A stretch of 64,000 nt of DNA from a virus. The stretch spans positions 1-64,000 of IMG/VR virus record IMGVR_UViG_3300017987_000071. One strand, given 5' to 3'. The translations under genes and the position numbers were made by a program. A model generated the notes under the pieces. That model was not told where the DNA came from, did no database searches, and worked only from the letters and a program-made list of their open reading frames with translations. This document shows, piece after piece, positions 35,919 to 44,424 of the stretch (the stretch's first letter is position 1; each line of letters begins with the position of its first letter).

Positions 35919-36713
35919 CTACTGCTCCTGCACCTGACACATTGCTTGACAACAAGAAGCACAAGGAATAATATCTGTATCAACAGTTACATAATACGTA
36001 TCTAACCAATCGCTAAAAGCACAGCAGATATCATTGGCTTGCTTCTTGGTAAGAGTCTTTAGGTAAGTCCCAACACCACCATCGGTAATATGCCCTGGAG
36101 TCAAAAGCGTAATGGGGTCATAAGTGCTGGCGGTTTTCGGTGGAGGTTTTAAAGCTTCCACCGCTTTGCTCACCGCAGTGGCTAAACAAAGACCAGTTAT
36201 ACACACACCTTTAACCTTAGCGCTACCCTCCACTGCCAACTTGGATTTGGGGGTCCGCAACAATGATGTCAAAATCCTAACCTTAGCATTCCCCCTCACC
36301 GCCAACCCAAGATGTTGCATAACAGCACTGGTAGCCTCGATCTTATCCTTATGGATATCTTCGTAAGCAAGAGTCAGACTAGCAAACCTACGCCACTGAT
36401 CATACCTTGCCACCGTAGTATTGAGAAAAGGAATAATATCCTTATGCTTAATCTTTCCCACTCGTATAGCAGAAGCAGCAACATCCCGAAGGTCTCGCTT
36501 AGTCATAATAACCAAGCCTGCCTTCTTCCGCAAGTCCTCACGAAAAACATGCGTCTTCACCACATGCCAATCAGCTTCACCCTTAGCATCATACTTAGAT
36601 TCAGTATCAGCATAAACCGAAAAGCCTGCCTTAAGCAACGCCAAGCGTACCGTGTTATAAAGCCAAGTGCTACCTGACCGATACATCCCAGCACAAACAA
36701 CTAATCTACTCAT
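35919..36713 (-). CDS. Sulfotransferase-like protein
   Basis: This 264-aa protein has the PAPS 5'-phosphosulfate loop CAGMYRSGSTWLYNTVR and a 3'-phosphate site VIMTKRDLRDVAASAIR, the two signatures of P-loop sulfotransferases. The remainder includes a Cys-rich tail (IIPCASCCQAMCQ). GGAG lies before ATG 36713. Such enzymes sulfate sugars or proteins; target unknown. Located beside a TylF-like methyltransferase. Confidence 0.8.
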   Translation of the reverse strand: MSRLVVCAGMYRSGSTWLYNTVRLALLKAGFSVYADTESKYDAKGEADWHVVKTHVFREDLRKKAGLVIMTKRDLRDVAASAIRVGKIKHKDIIPFLNTTVARYDQWRRFASLTLAYEDIHKDKIEATSAVMQHLGLAVRGNAKVRILTSLLRTPKSKLAVEGSAKVKGVCITGLCLATAVSKAVEALKPPPKTASTYDPITLLTPGHITDGGVGTYLKTLTKKQANDICCAFSDWLDTYYVTVDTDIIPCASCCQAMCQVQEQ

Positions 36714-37765
36714 AGGTTACTCCACAGCGTCGTGCATTTATCACGAATTCTTGCTATAGCCATTTTACAATATTCTGTGCTTAGTTCAATGCCTAAATAT
36801 TTGCGAGCATACCTTCCACATACAACCCCCGTAGTTCCCGCACCGAAGAATGGGTCCAAAACTGTGTCCCCTTCTCTGCTCCCTGCAAGAATGCAAGGGG
36901 TAATAAGTTTTTCTGGAAACACAGCAAAATGAGCATCCTTAAACTTAGCCGTTGAGACTTGCCAAACGGACCTCTTATTTCTAGTTGGGTAGACCCCACC
37001 CTTGCGGATGCCGGATATCACAGCAGTTGGCTTTCGCTTACGCTTATTGCCTCTGTTGAGGTCGTTGGGATGCTTGGATGGCTCCGCAATAGCATCCTTG
37101 TCATAATAATACTTGCGAGACTTCGCCAGCAGAAAGATGTATTCGTGTGCTCTTGTTGGACGATCCTTAACCGATTCCGGCATAGCATTCTTGCTCCAGA
37201 TGATATCTTGTCTAAGATACCACCCATCCGCCTGAAGAGCAAAAGCAACACGCCACGGAATGCCAACGAGGTCCTTTGGCTTCAAAATAGCATGAGGCCG
37301 ATCAGATGGACGAATATCCCCATATTCCTTGAAAAAGGAATGGTGTTTTTTGTTCAATGTCTTCCTGTCAAAGTGTGTACTACTATAACGACAAGAACTT
37401 CGCCCCTTACCTCCGTAAAACGAGTCTCCAAGGTTAAGCCACAGCGTCCCATCGTCCCGCAACACTCGCTTAACCTCACTAAAGATTTCTGTTAGATGCT
37501 CGATATAAAGGTCCGGCGTTGGTTCCAAACCCAAACTGCCCAACCACGCCCCGCAAAAGCAGGTGGAGTCTTCTCGTCCCCACATATGCTCACAATCCGG
37601 CGACCCGCCCCAAACGAGGGGTGGCGTGCCGTAGTCTCTAAGCGACCAGTAGGGTGGAGAAGTTACACAACACTGCACCGAAGCATCCGGCAACCGCCGG
37701 AGCACCTCAAGCACATGCCCGTTGTAGATGTCACCAAAATTGTCAGTATGATATGGGGTTAGCAT
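36710..37765 (-). CDS. DNA methyltransferase, beta-class N4/N6 type
   Basis: This 351-aa protein has motif IV TSPPYWSLRDYG near residue 35-46 and motif I-like DPFFGAGTTGVVCGRYARKY near residue 310, so the order is that of beta-class amino methyltransferases. TSPPY is common in N4-cytosine enzymes, but N6-adenine cannot be excluded. The middle holds a basic target-recognition region. GAGGA precedes ATG 37765. No restriction partner is nearby, so protection of phage DNA from host enzymes is likely. Confidence 0.9.
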   Translation of the reverse strand: MLTPYHTDNFGDIYNGHVLEVLRRLPDASVQCCVTSPPYWSLRDYGTPPLVWGGSPDCEHMWGREDSTCFCGAWLGSLGLEPTPDLYIEHLTEIFSEVKRVLRDDGTLWLNLGDSFYGGKGRSSCRYSSTHFDRKTLNKKHHSFFKEYGDIRPSDRPHAILKPKDLVGIPWRVAFALQADGWYLRQDIIWSKNAMPESVKDRPTRAHEYIFLLAKSRKYYYDKDAIAEPSKHPNDLNRGNKRKRKPTAVISGIRKGGVYPTRNKRSVWQVSTAKFKDAHFAVFPEKLITPCILAGSREGDTVLDPFFGAGTTGVVCGRYARKYLGIELSTEYCKMAIARIRDKCTTLWSNL

Positions 37766-38772
37766 TGCTTATCCTCGTTTGCCTTATCTGCTTGTTGCCC
37801 CTGCGTTGGCTTACACACCTTAGCAACATCAACAGCAGAGTTGCTGGTAGCATCTTGCTTATCCTGCAAATTCGCAAGGCCAACTCGATAAGCAGCACTA
37901 GCAGCATCAAAACCACTATACCACTCTCTGCGCAACGCATCCTCGGTATACGGATTAGTACCCCTGCTAATACCTTGATTAAATGAATTGAAACCACAAG
38001 TAAAAGCAACCGTTACTAAATCCGGCAGAAGAGATTGTCCCACAACCAAATCCGCAGGAGTTGACCGAGAAGCCACCATAGCATACCCAGCATCCCAGGC
38101 AACATGCTCAGGACAATCACAATCAGTAAAAGGATTATGTTCTACCTTAAGTCCTACCGCAAATGAATCCACACCTGCCTGGAACGCTTCTGGATGCCGC
38201 GCACCACAATCCATATCTGTCTTTGCAGTAACACTACCCAATGTATGCTTATAGCACCCTATTTTAACCCCTGCAACCAAAACACCACAATACTTCCGCA
38301 ACAACTCAACCACTGCCTTAGCCCGTGGTTGCTTCTCCAACTTAGCCAAGTTGTACTCCCAAAAGTCTTCCAGATTCCCACCTTTCTGGATTGTCCTCGC
38401 CAACCAGTCGAAGAACATAGAGATAACACACTCCAACGGCATCTCCTGCTCCTTAGCATCCCAATACTCTGGGTGATGCGGATTATTGAGAACATGGTGC
38501 TGAATTGCATCCGACTTAAAATGCTTCTGGTAGTCCTCATCCGTCCCGCTTTTAGCTTTAGCCAATGACTCTTGGGAGTTAAGAAAAGCCTCATACTCCT
38601 CTGCTGAAAACTTGGAAGCGTCATGCTCAATTGCTTGCTTCATAAGCAACTGGCAAAACTCCCAGGTCAATTCCTGTACCAGCGACACATGCTTGAGTTG
38701 TGTCTGGTTGAACTTGATTACTCTCTCCATCAACGCCCCCTGCTCAGCGTCCATCAAATCTTGTATATCCAT
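37759..38772 (-). CDS. DUF5662-like domain joined to two RMF-like modules
   Basis: This 337-aa protein has an N-terminal DUF5662-type part with HDASKFS (residues 50-56) and HHVLNNPHHPEYW (92-104), which suggests a metal site. Its C-terminal part has two modules of the form G-F/Y...NP-F/Y...W..G-F/Y..A (about 198-235, HNPFTD...AWDAGYAMVA; about 257-294, TNPYTE...EWYSGFDAAS) like ribosome modulation factor. ATG 38772 has AAGGAGG upstream. The longer start has no site. Function unknown. Confidence 0.65.
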   Translation of the reverse strand: MDIQDLMDAEQGALMERVIKFNQTQLKHVSLVQELTWEFCQLLMKQAIEHDASKFSAEEYEAFLNSQESLAKAKSGTDEDYQKHFKSDAIQHHVLNNPHHPEYWDAKEQEMPLECVISMFFDWLARTIQKGGNLEDFWEYNLAKLEKQPRAKAVVELLRKYCGVLVAGVKIGCYKHTLGSVTAKTDMDCGARHPEAFQAGVDSFAVGLKVEHNPFTDCDCPEHVAWDAGYAMVASRSTPADLVVGQSLLPDLVTVAFTCGFNSFNQGISRGTNPYTEDALRREWYSGFDAASAAYRVGLANLQDKQDATSNSAVDVAKVCKPTQGQQADKANEDKQC

Positions 38773-38791
38773 AATCGTACCTCCTTTTGCT

Positions 38792-39727
38792 TTATACAAT
38801 CTGGCATGCAACCACACTAGGCAGCACGCCCTCCACTATCATATCCACTGCCAGCCCTACGCTTTCTAAGAAGCGTTTTGCTGTCGCTTTAGGCAATACG
38901 CCCATGCTCGACAAGCGATTCAACAAACCATAAGACAACCCAATCTCATCTGCTACTGTAGTCTCCACAGCATAACCTCCATGCACAGTATTAACTGCCA
39001 CATGAAAAGCTATTATACGCTGAGGGATGCTTTTGCCATACGCACGACTAAGCATATCTATAGCTTTAGCATAACGCAAATCACCAGCATTAACTTCCCC
39101 CGAACCTCGGCCTGTAGTATATTTCCTAATAGCTGCTTCAGCACTAAATGAGTAGGGGAACTGATGCAACTTGTTATTAGCAATCTCCGCTTTCTGCAAA
39201 TAGCTTCTAAGCTCAGCATACAATCGCTTAGAAACATCCTTTGGCACATGATAAAAGCCATCGTCTCCCAACACCGCTGTATGCTTCATCTCCAAAAAGA
39301 TGCGGCCTAACGGAATCCGCACGCCAAAAATACCAAAATACCAATCATCATACAGAGCTTCTTCCCAAAATGCTGCACGACATACACGTTCATAATCCCA
39401 ACCCTTAACCCCAAACACAAACTCGTCTCGATCCCAATTGACCCCCCAATAATAAGTCTTAAGAAAAGCATGTACATTCACCCCCCAATGGTTGCGAGGC
39501 TCTACCCCATCGAGGTAAAAAGCATGGTAAGCCATATAGAGAGCCATCGTAGGAGCAATACGATCAAGCAACCTATCCAACGAGCGATTCAGTTGCTCCC
39601 AAAACACATTATCACTAACCCACCCCTCTCTTTCGTATTCGTACCGCAACCTGCTATAATGAGGTTCCAAAACATAAACTGCCTCCACATCCCGAGATAT
39701 CTCTCTCCCACGCTTGCTTCGTTGCAT
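38792..39727 (-). CDS. Multi-copy family A protein with C-terminal tag
   Basis: This 311-aa paralog starts at ATG 39727 (MQRSKRGREISRDVEAV), with AGGGGG upstream; a TTG start at 39754 would overlap the preceding gene. It has YVLEPHYSRLRYEYEREGW, DNVFWEQLNRSLDRLLDRI, FPYSFSAEAAI, IPQRIIAFHVAVNTVH, LLNRLSSMGVLPKATAKRFL and tag LAVDMIVEGVLPSVVACQIV at the very end. More diverged than the copies at 31958 and 34217. Function unknown. Confidence 0.7.
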   Translation of the reverse strand: MQRSKRGREISRDVEAVYVLEPHYSRLRYEYEREGWVSDNVFWEQLNRSLDRLLDRIAPTMALYMAYHAFYLDGVEPRNHWGVNVHAFLKTYYWGVNWDRDEFVFGVKGWDYERVCRAAFWEEALYDDWYFGIFGVRIPLGRIFLEMKHTAVLGDDGFYHVPKDVSKRLYAELRSYLQKAEIANNKLHQFPYSFSAEAAIRKYTTGRGSGEVNAGDLRYAKAIDMLSRAYGKSIPQRIIAFHVAVNTVHGGYAVETTVADEIGLSYGLLNRLSSMGVLPKATAKRFLESVGLAVDMIVEGVLPSVVACQIV

Positions 39728-39729
39728 AC

Positions 39730-39996
39730 TCAACCCCCTATTATCATTGAGCAAGGCAACCGCCTAAACACGCGGATGACCTTGCATCTTGGGCAAACAA
39801 GAAATCCTACCTCTGGCGGGTTTGGATGTGCTATTTGATAGCCTGCCACCAGCGTCTCATATTCTTCAATCTTCTGGCAGCAACTACAACGGTAGAGTGC
39901 TGGCACACGGGGCAGCATAACTATCCGTAAAGCATCACCCGGTTCACGATTACCGGTATCTTGTTCACGAAACCCGCCCCTTTGTTCACACATCAA
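39730..39996 (-). CDS. Small zinc-ribbon protein
   Basis: This 88-aa protein has a four-cysteine ribbon (YRCSCCQK...LVCPRCKV) with a 30-residue loop. It sits between a family A and a family B gene and overlaps the latter by 4 nt. The start is uncertain; several initiators lie close together. Role unknown. Confidence 0.55.
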   Translation of the reverse strand: MMCEQRGGFREQDTGNREPGDALRIVMLPRVPALYRCSCCQKIEEYETLVAGYQIAHPNPPEVGFLVCPRCKVIRVFRRLPCSMIIGG

Positions 39997-40535
39997 ATGT
40001 CTCCAAACTTAACGTCCTTAAACCTCTTCTTAAGGGATTTCATAAGCACACCCAATGTTTCCCACTTAGCCTTAACATCCTCAAGATTGCTGCCTTCAAT
40101 AGCACTCGGCAAATCTATATTAAGACTCTTATACTTATCCCAAAACGCTTGGTCGGCCCGCTCATAATCATCTTCCAACGCCAGCACCCCCTGCACCAAG
40201 CGAGTCTGGTATTCGGGGTCGCTTCTTCCACCCTTCTTAGCAAGTCCTTTAAGTTCCCTTAGAAAAATGTCTGCCTCACGCCCTGCTTTCTTGGCAAGGC
40301 GCTCATATTCTTTATGGCCTTTGACCCTGGGTCTCGTCGGCAGGCGACCAGCATCTCGAATCTTCTTGACTACCCATTCTGCAACCTTTCCAAGCGTCCA
40401 CCCGCCCAGCGCAATTGCTCCTGCCCCCACCAAACCAATCTCATCGAGTTGCTTTTCGACGAGGCGTCCAGCGAGGTGCTTGGGGTTTTTGCCTTCCAGT
40501 ACTTGATCCACACATGCACTAATTGCTTGATTCAT
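39993..40535 (-). CDS. Tagged helical protein, family B
   Basis: This 180-aa protein opens with MNQAISACVDQVLEGKNPKH followed by LAGRLVEKQ, a textbook copy of the N-terminal tag with an L-V-E site. A Gly/Ala hydrophobic patch follows (LVGAGAIALGGWTLGKVAEW), then a helical body with HKEYERLAKKAGREADIFLR and DDYERADQAFWDKYKS. AAAGGAG lies before ATG 40535. Resembles 52480-53037 throughout. Function unknown. Confidence 0.65.
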   Translation of the reverse strand: MNQAISACVDQVLEGKNPKHLAGRLVEKQLDEIGLVGAGAIALGGWTLGKVAEWVVKKIRDAGRLPTRPRVKGHKEYERLAKKAGREADIFLRELKGLAKKGGRSDPEYQTRLVQGVLALEDDYERADQAFWDKYKSLNIDLPSAIEGSNLEDVKAKWETLGVLMKSLKKRFKDVKFGDI

Positions 40536-40538
40536 CGC

Positions 40539-41213
40539 TTAGCTCCTTTTGCTAATCCTATGGATAATTGCTAACCCGTAACTATGCGGGTAATGCTTCA
40601 CAACGTAATAGCCTGTAGAGGTTTGGAAACCTCTAACGAAAGCGGCCTTCTCGTCCAGCGTCCCAAGCGCTACCTCTAGGAGGTGTTTCTCGATGGCTTG
40701 GATCACGCCACGATCAGGTTTATTGGTATCATGAAATATCATTATACCACCTTGCCTAACAAAAGGCAACCATGCAAGTATTTCTCTGCGGGTCATCTCT
40801 GGTTGGTGGCAGGTATCGAGCATCCAAACGTCGATATCTATGGGGTTGCGCTCATCGGAAGAGCGTGTAGCTCCCCAATACTCTTGGCACCATTGTGGGA
40901 AGCGCTTAGCAAACTGCACGCTATCTGCCTGTACAAAGGTCCATTCTGAATAAGAGCACACAGAATCACAATTTACGTGATCAACGCTTAGCAAAGCGCT
41001 AGAGACGTACTGTGCTACTTGGGCAAGAGCGAATGTACTTTCGCCGGAGCGGACACCGAGTTCTACGATGAGCGTAGGCTGAATTGTGATAGTTTCTTGG
41101 GCAATTGCTAGGAGATGATCGCTTATATCTGACGGGTGTGTGTTGGCGTAATGCTGGACGGCAGCGAGGACGTTGGCTTTGTTCAGTAATACAGACTTTT
41201 TATTGTTCTTCAT
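40539..41213 (-). CDS. Class I methyltransferase, CmcI/Methyltransf_24-like
   Basis: This 224-aa protein has LIVELGVRSGESTFALAQV (motif I), LLSVDHVNCDS, a central WTFVQADSVQFA, then IDVWMLDTCHQPEMTRREIL and GGIMIFHDTNKPDRGV, the pattern of cephalosporin-hydroxylase/TylF-related SAM enzymes. GGAAG precedes the ATG at 41213. One of three related enzymes in this region. Substrate unknown, probably sugar. Confidence 0.75.
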   Translation of the reverse strand: MKNNKKSVLLNKANVLAAVQHYANTHPSDISDHLLAIAQETITIQPTLIVELGVRSGESTFALAQVAQYVSSALLSVDHVNCDSVCSYSEWTFVQADSVQFAKRFPQWCQEYWGATRSSDERNPIDIDVWMLDTCHQPEMTRREILAWLPFVRQGGIMIFHDTNKPDRGVIQAIEKHLLEVALGTLDEKAAFVRGFQTSTGYYVVKHYPHSYGLAIIHRISKRS

Positions 41214-41215
41214 TG

Positions 41216-41608
41216 CTAATCTTCCCAGCGCAAACCTGGGTTATCATCTCGCTTCCAGCGTTCCACGCAAGGGTCCTTAATCCCCTTGCTAACACGGTCA
41301 ACATGTTGGTACATTTGCTTAACGTCTTCAGCAGGATACCACCCACCTTTTAAGCAGACCATCTTGGATTTATATTCTTTACCCAAAATGATGAGGAGTT
41401 TCCAGATACGTATGACTCTAGCGAAGACCTTAACACCGGGTCGCTCACTGCATACCTCATAGGAGTGCTGACTAAAGAACGTAGAATGCTTTTCCTTAGC
41501 AAGTTTAAACGTAGGAGGCCACCACTTGCGTATTTCTTTACCTTGCCATGTGCTACCACACAGCGGGCAATGATGTGTACCGTTATCGTTTACTGATATA
41601 TGCTTCAT
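41216..41608 (-). CDS. Small cysteine-containing unknown protein
   Basis: This 130-aa protein begins with a half zinc-ribbon (HHCPLCGSTW), and has later single cysteines (YEVCSER, MVCLKGG, DPCVERW). AAAGGAG lies before ATG 41608. It overlaps the next gene upstream by 26 nt. No family recognised. Confidence 0.5.
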   Translation of the reverse strand: MKHISVNDNGTHHCPLCGSTWQGKEIRKWWPPTFKLAKEKHSTFFSQHSYEVCSERPGVKVFARVIRIWKLLIILGKEYKSKMVCLKGGWYPAEDVKQMYQHVDRVSKGIKDPCVERWKRDDNPGLRWED

Positions 41609-41897
41609 CTTTTTTACTCCTTTGTTCTAATTCCTTGCGCCAAGCAGAAAGTTGTGCTTTCAGGTTTTGCCTTCTGCCAGATACTGTAACCTCATCAGAG
41701 CGACGCACAGATAGAGTCCAAAAGATACGTTTATTCTCCCAGTCACCGCGTAACCATCCGCACACCTCACAGCAACCGCTCTGCCCCCGGTCAAAACGTA
41801 GGGCGCTAACTAACGTTGCCACAGAAGTGGGGCAAGTATCACTAACGTATTCAAGTTTATGCTCCTCAAAGCATGTCTCACAAGCATATAGTCCCAT
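41583..41897 (-). CDS. Small zinc-ribbon protein
   Basis: This 104-aa protein has LYACETCFEE at the N-terminus and CCEVCGW about 40 residues later, making a four-cysteine ribbon. Its C-terminus is basic and helical (QLSAWRKELEQRSKKDE). I chose ATG 41897, with AAGGAG upstream, over 41951, which lies in the preceding gene. Role unknown. Confidence 0.55.
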   Translation of the reverse strand: MGLYACETCFEEHKLEYVSDTCPTSVATLVSALRFDRGQSGCCEVCGWLRGDWENKRIFWTLSVRRSDEVTVSGRRQNLKAQLSAWRKELEQRSKKDEAYISKR

Positions 41898-41916
41898 TAG
41901 GTTCTCCTTTTTATGC

Positions 41917-42120
41917 TTACGCCTCCGCTTTTGCAATCTTAAGCGTACCAACCAAGGGTTGTATACTCCGACGTGCTGCTTGCCTATTTTCTGCCTGCTG
42001 TGCTAAATCATTCAACACTTGCCTCTGCGTTCTGCTATAAGGAAACAACTTACAGTCATCGCAATCCTTATCAAAACATACGCAAAAAGAACCATAACGC
42101 TTTCCGTTATCAATCCCCAT
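41917..42120 (-). CDS. Small unknown protein with cysteine cluster
   Basis: This 67-aa product has FCVCFDKDCDDCKLFPYSRT, a compact four-cysteine cluster, then a helical tail (VLNDLAQQAENRQAARRS). AGGAG precedes ATG 42120. A small metal-binding protein is likely, function unknown. Confidence 0.55.
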   Translation of the reverse strand: MGIDNGKRYGSFCVCFDKDCDDCKLFPYSRTQRQVLNDLAQQAENRQAARRSIQPLVGTLKIAKAEA

Positions 42121-42122
42121 GT

Positions 42123-42353
42123 TTATACTCCTAAACCCAACCTTGCTAAATCGTATCTGGTTGCAAAACGCTTGGCTGCATCTAGCAATGTAGTGACACG
42201 CTTTGCGATTGGGAATGATTCACGAATAGTGAATGCAAACTCCCAAGCGGGTTGCACTAGCATTGTGCCTGTTACTTTATTATCCTCAAAAACGATGCCC
42301 TCAAAACTAACATTAGTTACTGGTCTTATGTTAATATCACTTAGTGCCTTCAT
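42123..42353 (-). CDS. Small unknown protein
   Basis: This 76-aa product has a beta-rich first half (VSFEGIVFEDNKVTGTMLVQ) and a helical end (TTLLDAAKRFATRYDLARL). AAGGT lies before ATG 42353. It overlaps the zinc-ribbon gene upstream by 17 nt. No known family. Confidence 0.5.
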   Translation of the reverse strand: MKALSDINIRPVTNVSFEGIVFEDNKVTGTMLVQPAWEFAFTIRESFPIAKRVTTLLDAAKRFATRYDLARLGLGV

Positions 42354-42987
42354 TTGCTACCTTCTGAAGTGCTTCATAGCTTTTGAGTATTGCTTCTGCT
42401 TCTTCCAAGGTAATGGGATGCGGAGGGTTATCATCCTCCATAACCCAAATCTGCCCAGTGCATCCCCTATTCTTATACCAGGACATAACAACATAACCCT
42501 TTACCACATCCTCAGCAGCACTAGGAACCCTCAACACACCAAACGACCCAGCAGCCAAATCATCTCTGCATTTCCACCCATTACTATCAGATGCCACGTT
42601 TACCAAACCACGCAAGGCACTAGCAGTAGCACAGTTCCAATTATCCCTAGTAAAGACACCATTAGAGAAAGCACACTTCGGGTCCGACCCTTCCCAATCC
42701 TTGCCTTGTTGCTTACAGCGTGGGCAACACTTAGGTTGTGGTTCTGCTACTTCCTTAAGCAACTTGCATACAACATAAGCATCCTCATGAGTATCTTTAA
42801 GACCTGTCACCTTAAAAAGCAAGGCATCATCAAGAGCCACAGCGAAAGAATGTTGGCAATGAGAACAACGAATCTTAACATCAAAACATATACCACGTTG
42901 AGACAGGGTTGAGAAAAACTCACCTGAAATTGGTATCGAAACGGTGGCAGGCGTACCACAAACCGAACAGCATATTTCTTTAATCAT
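42337..42987 (-). CDS. Multi-cysteine zinc-binding unknown protein
   Basis: This 216-aa protein begins with a ribbon (CCSVCGT...IRCSHCQHSF), then CCPRCKQQG and further cysteines (CAFSNG, WNCATAS, WKCRDD, GCTGQ). The C-terminus is helical (ITLEEAEAILKSYEALQKVA). AGGAG precedes ATG 42987, which overlaps the stop of the 46-aa ribbon gene. The opposite strand has a 297-codon frame here, but without a ribosome site. Confidence 0.55.
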   Translation of the reverse strand: MIKEICCSVCGTPATVSIPISGEFFSTLSQRGICFDVKIRCSHCQHSFAVALDDALLFKVTGLKDTHEDAYVVCKLLKEVAEPQPKCCPRCKQQGKDWEGSDPKCAFSNGVFTRDNWNCATASALRGLVNVASDSNGWKCRDDLAAGSFGVLRVPSAAEDVVKGYVVMSWYKNRGCTGQIWVMEDDNPPHPITLEEAEAILKSYEALQKVANEGTK

Positions 42988-43124
42988 TTGTTACTCCTCT
43001 TATCCGTCATCACAATCTCCTTCCTGCACTTAGAGCAAAAGAAACCGTAATGCACACTGCCATCTGCTTGCTCAGCACTCCACAATAATGGAGACATAAA
43101 ATGGTTACAAACTGGGCATCTCAT
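42984..43124 (-). CDS. Tiny zinc-ribbon protein, 46 aa
   Basis: The 46-codon gene reads MRCPVCNHFMSPLL, then GFFCSKCRKEIVMTDKR, a minimal two-knuckle ribbon. The ATG overlaps the stop of the preceding ribbon gene (ATGA) and the stop overlaps the next ATG (ATGA), so it is perfectly spaced in the operon. Confidence 0.65.
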   Translation of the reverse strand: MRCPVCNHFMSPLLWSAEQADGSVHYGFFCSKCRKEIVMTDKRSNK

Positions 43125-43321
43125 TGTTCTACCCTAACGCCCAGCGACTCATCTACACTTATGGTAAATGGCTTCAAGCAACGTGGGCAATCTGGCTCAA
43201 CAGTCGAATTGCTTTTAGCATTTAAAACTATACTGCCAGGCAGCACCACATGCTTCTTGCAGTGTGGGCAGCGAAGTGTTATGCTTTCGTTTATCGGGTC
43301 GATACGGTTTACGTCAGTCAT
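43121..43321 (-). CDS. Small zinc-ribbon protein
   Basis: This 66-aa protein is a single ribbon with LRCPHCKKHV and DCPRCLKPF joined by a 24-residue beta loop. GGAGG lies before ATG 43321. It overlaps its neighbours on both sides by a few bases. Role unknown. Confidence 0.6.
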   Translation of the reverse strand: MTDVNRIDPINESITLRCPHCKKHVVLPGSIVLNAKSNSTVEPDCPRCLKPFTISVDESLGVRVEQ

Positions 43322-43592
43322 CACTGTCCTCCTCGCATACCTTCACACCATGCTTCTCAAGTTCTGCCTTCCAAGCGTCCTGCATTTCTTTAGAGCAGTG
43401 TGCCATAGCGTCTAGCCAAGTCGGATATCTCCCATATGTATTCTGAAATAACACACTGTAATACATAGACTGCTTATTATGTGGCATCCTTGGGTCATGC
43501 TTAGTAGCACAAACCTGGCAATGACCCTGGGGAGGAGAAAGCATGTACATACCTGCCCCCTCACTTTTAGTAGTAGTAGTATTTGAACTCAC
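43314..43592 (-). CDS. Small conserved-looking phage protein, Cys and His rich
   Basis: This 92-aa protein has CQVCATKHDPRMPHNKQSMY followed by RYPTWLDAMAHCS. I recognise this pattern from uncharacterised phage proteins, where spaced Cys and His may bind zinc. I chose GTG 43592, with AAAGGA upstream, just after the preceding stop at 43594; longer starts overlap the methyltransferase gene. Confidence 0.55.
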   Translation of the reverse strand: MSSNTTTTKSEGAGMYMLSPPQGHCQVCATKHDPRMPHNKQSMYYSVLFQNTYGRYPTWLDAMAHCSKEMQDAWKAELEKHGVKVCEEDSDD

Positions 43593-43593
43593 C

Positions 43594-44172
43594 TCAAATT
43601 CCTTTACGCAAACGCTTAGGGGTAACAAACCCCAAGCAACCAACACCATGCCCCTTGCGATACAAGAGGCTAAACTTTGTTTTATGTTTCTGCTTCATAG
43701 CAAACTTTTCCCAAACCTCTGCCAGTTTGTGACCAGGATGGTAAAGATCATCGAAAACGATCACGTCAGCAAACTCACTAACGTTCAGCAAATCTGTCAT
43801 TGCTGGCACAGGATCATGATCCCCATCAACGGTAACCAAATCTATCCTTGTATTCGGATTCGCTCGACGCCATTGGGGTATAACTATTTTGCTATCTCCA
43901 TCCAGATACGTAACTTCACCCTTAAAGTCTCTAAGTCTATCATCAACATGCTGATGATTCGTGGCACCACAACCACCATGCTTTCCGGTCCACGAATCAC
44001 AAACATAAATCTGCTCCAACTTAGGAGCATTATCTACAACAGCAAATAAACTTCGACCGGTTGCTACCCCAATCTCCATATAGGAGCGAATGTCAAACTT
44101 CTTGACGTAGTTTATCAAGAAGTTACTTAGGTAGTGGTCGGAGTACCGCTGGTTAACTACTCGTAGTTTCAT
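43594..44172 (-). CDS. Class I methyltransferase, CmcI-like
   Basis: This 192-aa enzyme has SYMEIGVATGRSLFAVVDNA (motif I), YVCDSWTGKHGGCGATNH, IDLVTVDGDHDPVPAMTDLL and ADVIVFDDLYHPGHKLAEVW, typical of the TylF/CmcI/Methyltransf_24 clan with its acidic metal site. ATG 44172 follows AAGGAG, so the longer start at 44385 is rejected. It is the third related enzyme in this region. Substrate unknown, possibly sugar. Confidence 0.78.
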   Translation of the reverse strand: MKLRVVNQRYSDHYLSNFLINYVKKFDIRSYMEIGVATGRSLFAVVDNAPKLEQIYVCDSWTGKHGGCGATNHQHVDDRLRDFKGEVTYLDGDSKIVIPQWRRANPNTRIDLVTVDGDHDPVPAMTDLLNVSEFADVIVFDDLYHPGHKLAEVWEKFAMKQKHKTKFSLLYRKGHGVGCLGFVTPKRLRKGI

Positions 44173-44176
44173 CCTC

Positions 44177-44416
44177 TTACTCCTTATGCTTTCCATACCC
44201 ATTAGGAAACCGCCAACGCATTTCTTCAAAGTCAGCGGCCAACCGCAAAACTTCATGCTTTGCGATATCACTAACCTCCCCCGAATCCCGGTCGCCACGA
44301 TTATGCTGGACGACATAATCGTGGAACTCACGGGTATCAAACTCTGGATTCTTTTCAAGAAAACGAGAGTAATATCGCCCACCATAAAAGTTATAATAAT
44401 CGTAAGGCATAACCAT
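44177..44416 (-). CDS. Small unknown protein
   Basis: This 79-aa product (VMPYDYYNFYGGRYYSRFLE, then HEVLRLAADFEEMRWRFPNG) is aromatic at the start and helical after. The start is uncertain, since ATGs at 44416 and 44410 both lie near GAGGTGG. No family recognised. Confidence 0.5.
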   Translation of the reverse strand: MVMPYDYYNFYGGRYYSRFLEKNPEFDTREFHDYVVQHNRGDRDSGEVSDIAKHEVLRLAADFEEMRWRFPNGYGKHKE

Positions 44417-44424
44417 AAACCACC

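Noticed and set aside
37324-37341. Inverted repeat ATTCCTT/AAGGAAT as terminator
   Set aside because: It is inside the methyltransferase coding sequence and explained by its codons.
36959-37495. 178-codon plus-strand frame inside the DNA methyltransferase
   Set aside because: The minus strand encodes all methyltransferase motifs; the plus frame has no start signal.
42019-42912. 297-codon open frame on the plus strand
   Set aside because: It lies antisense to two coupled minus-strand genes with ribosome sites and zinc motifs; it has no ribosome site and reads like low-complexity Ser/Thr/Ile.
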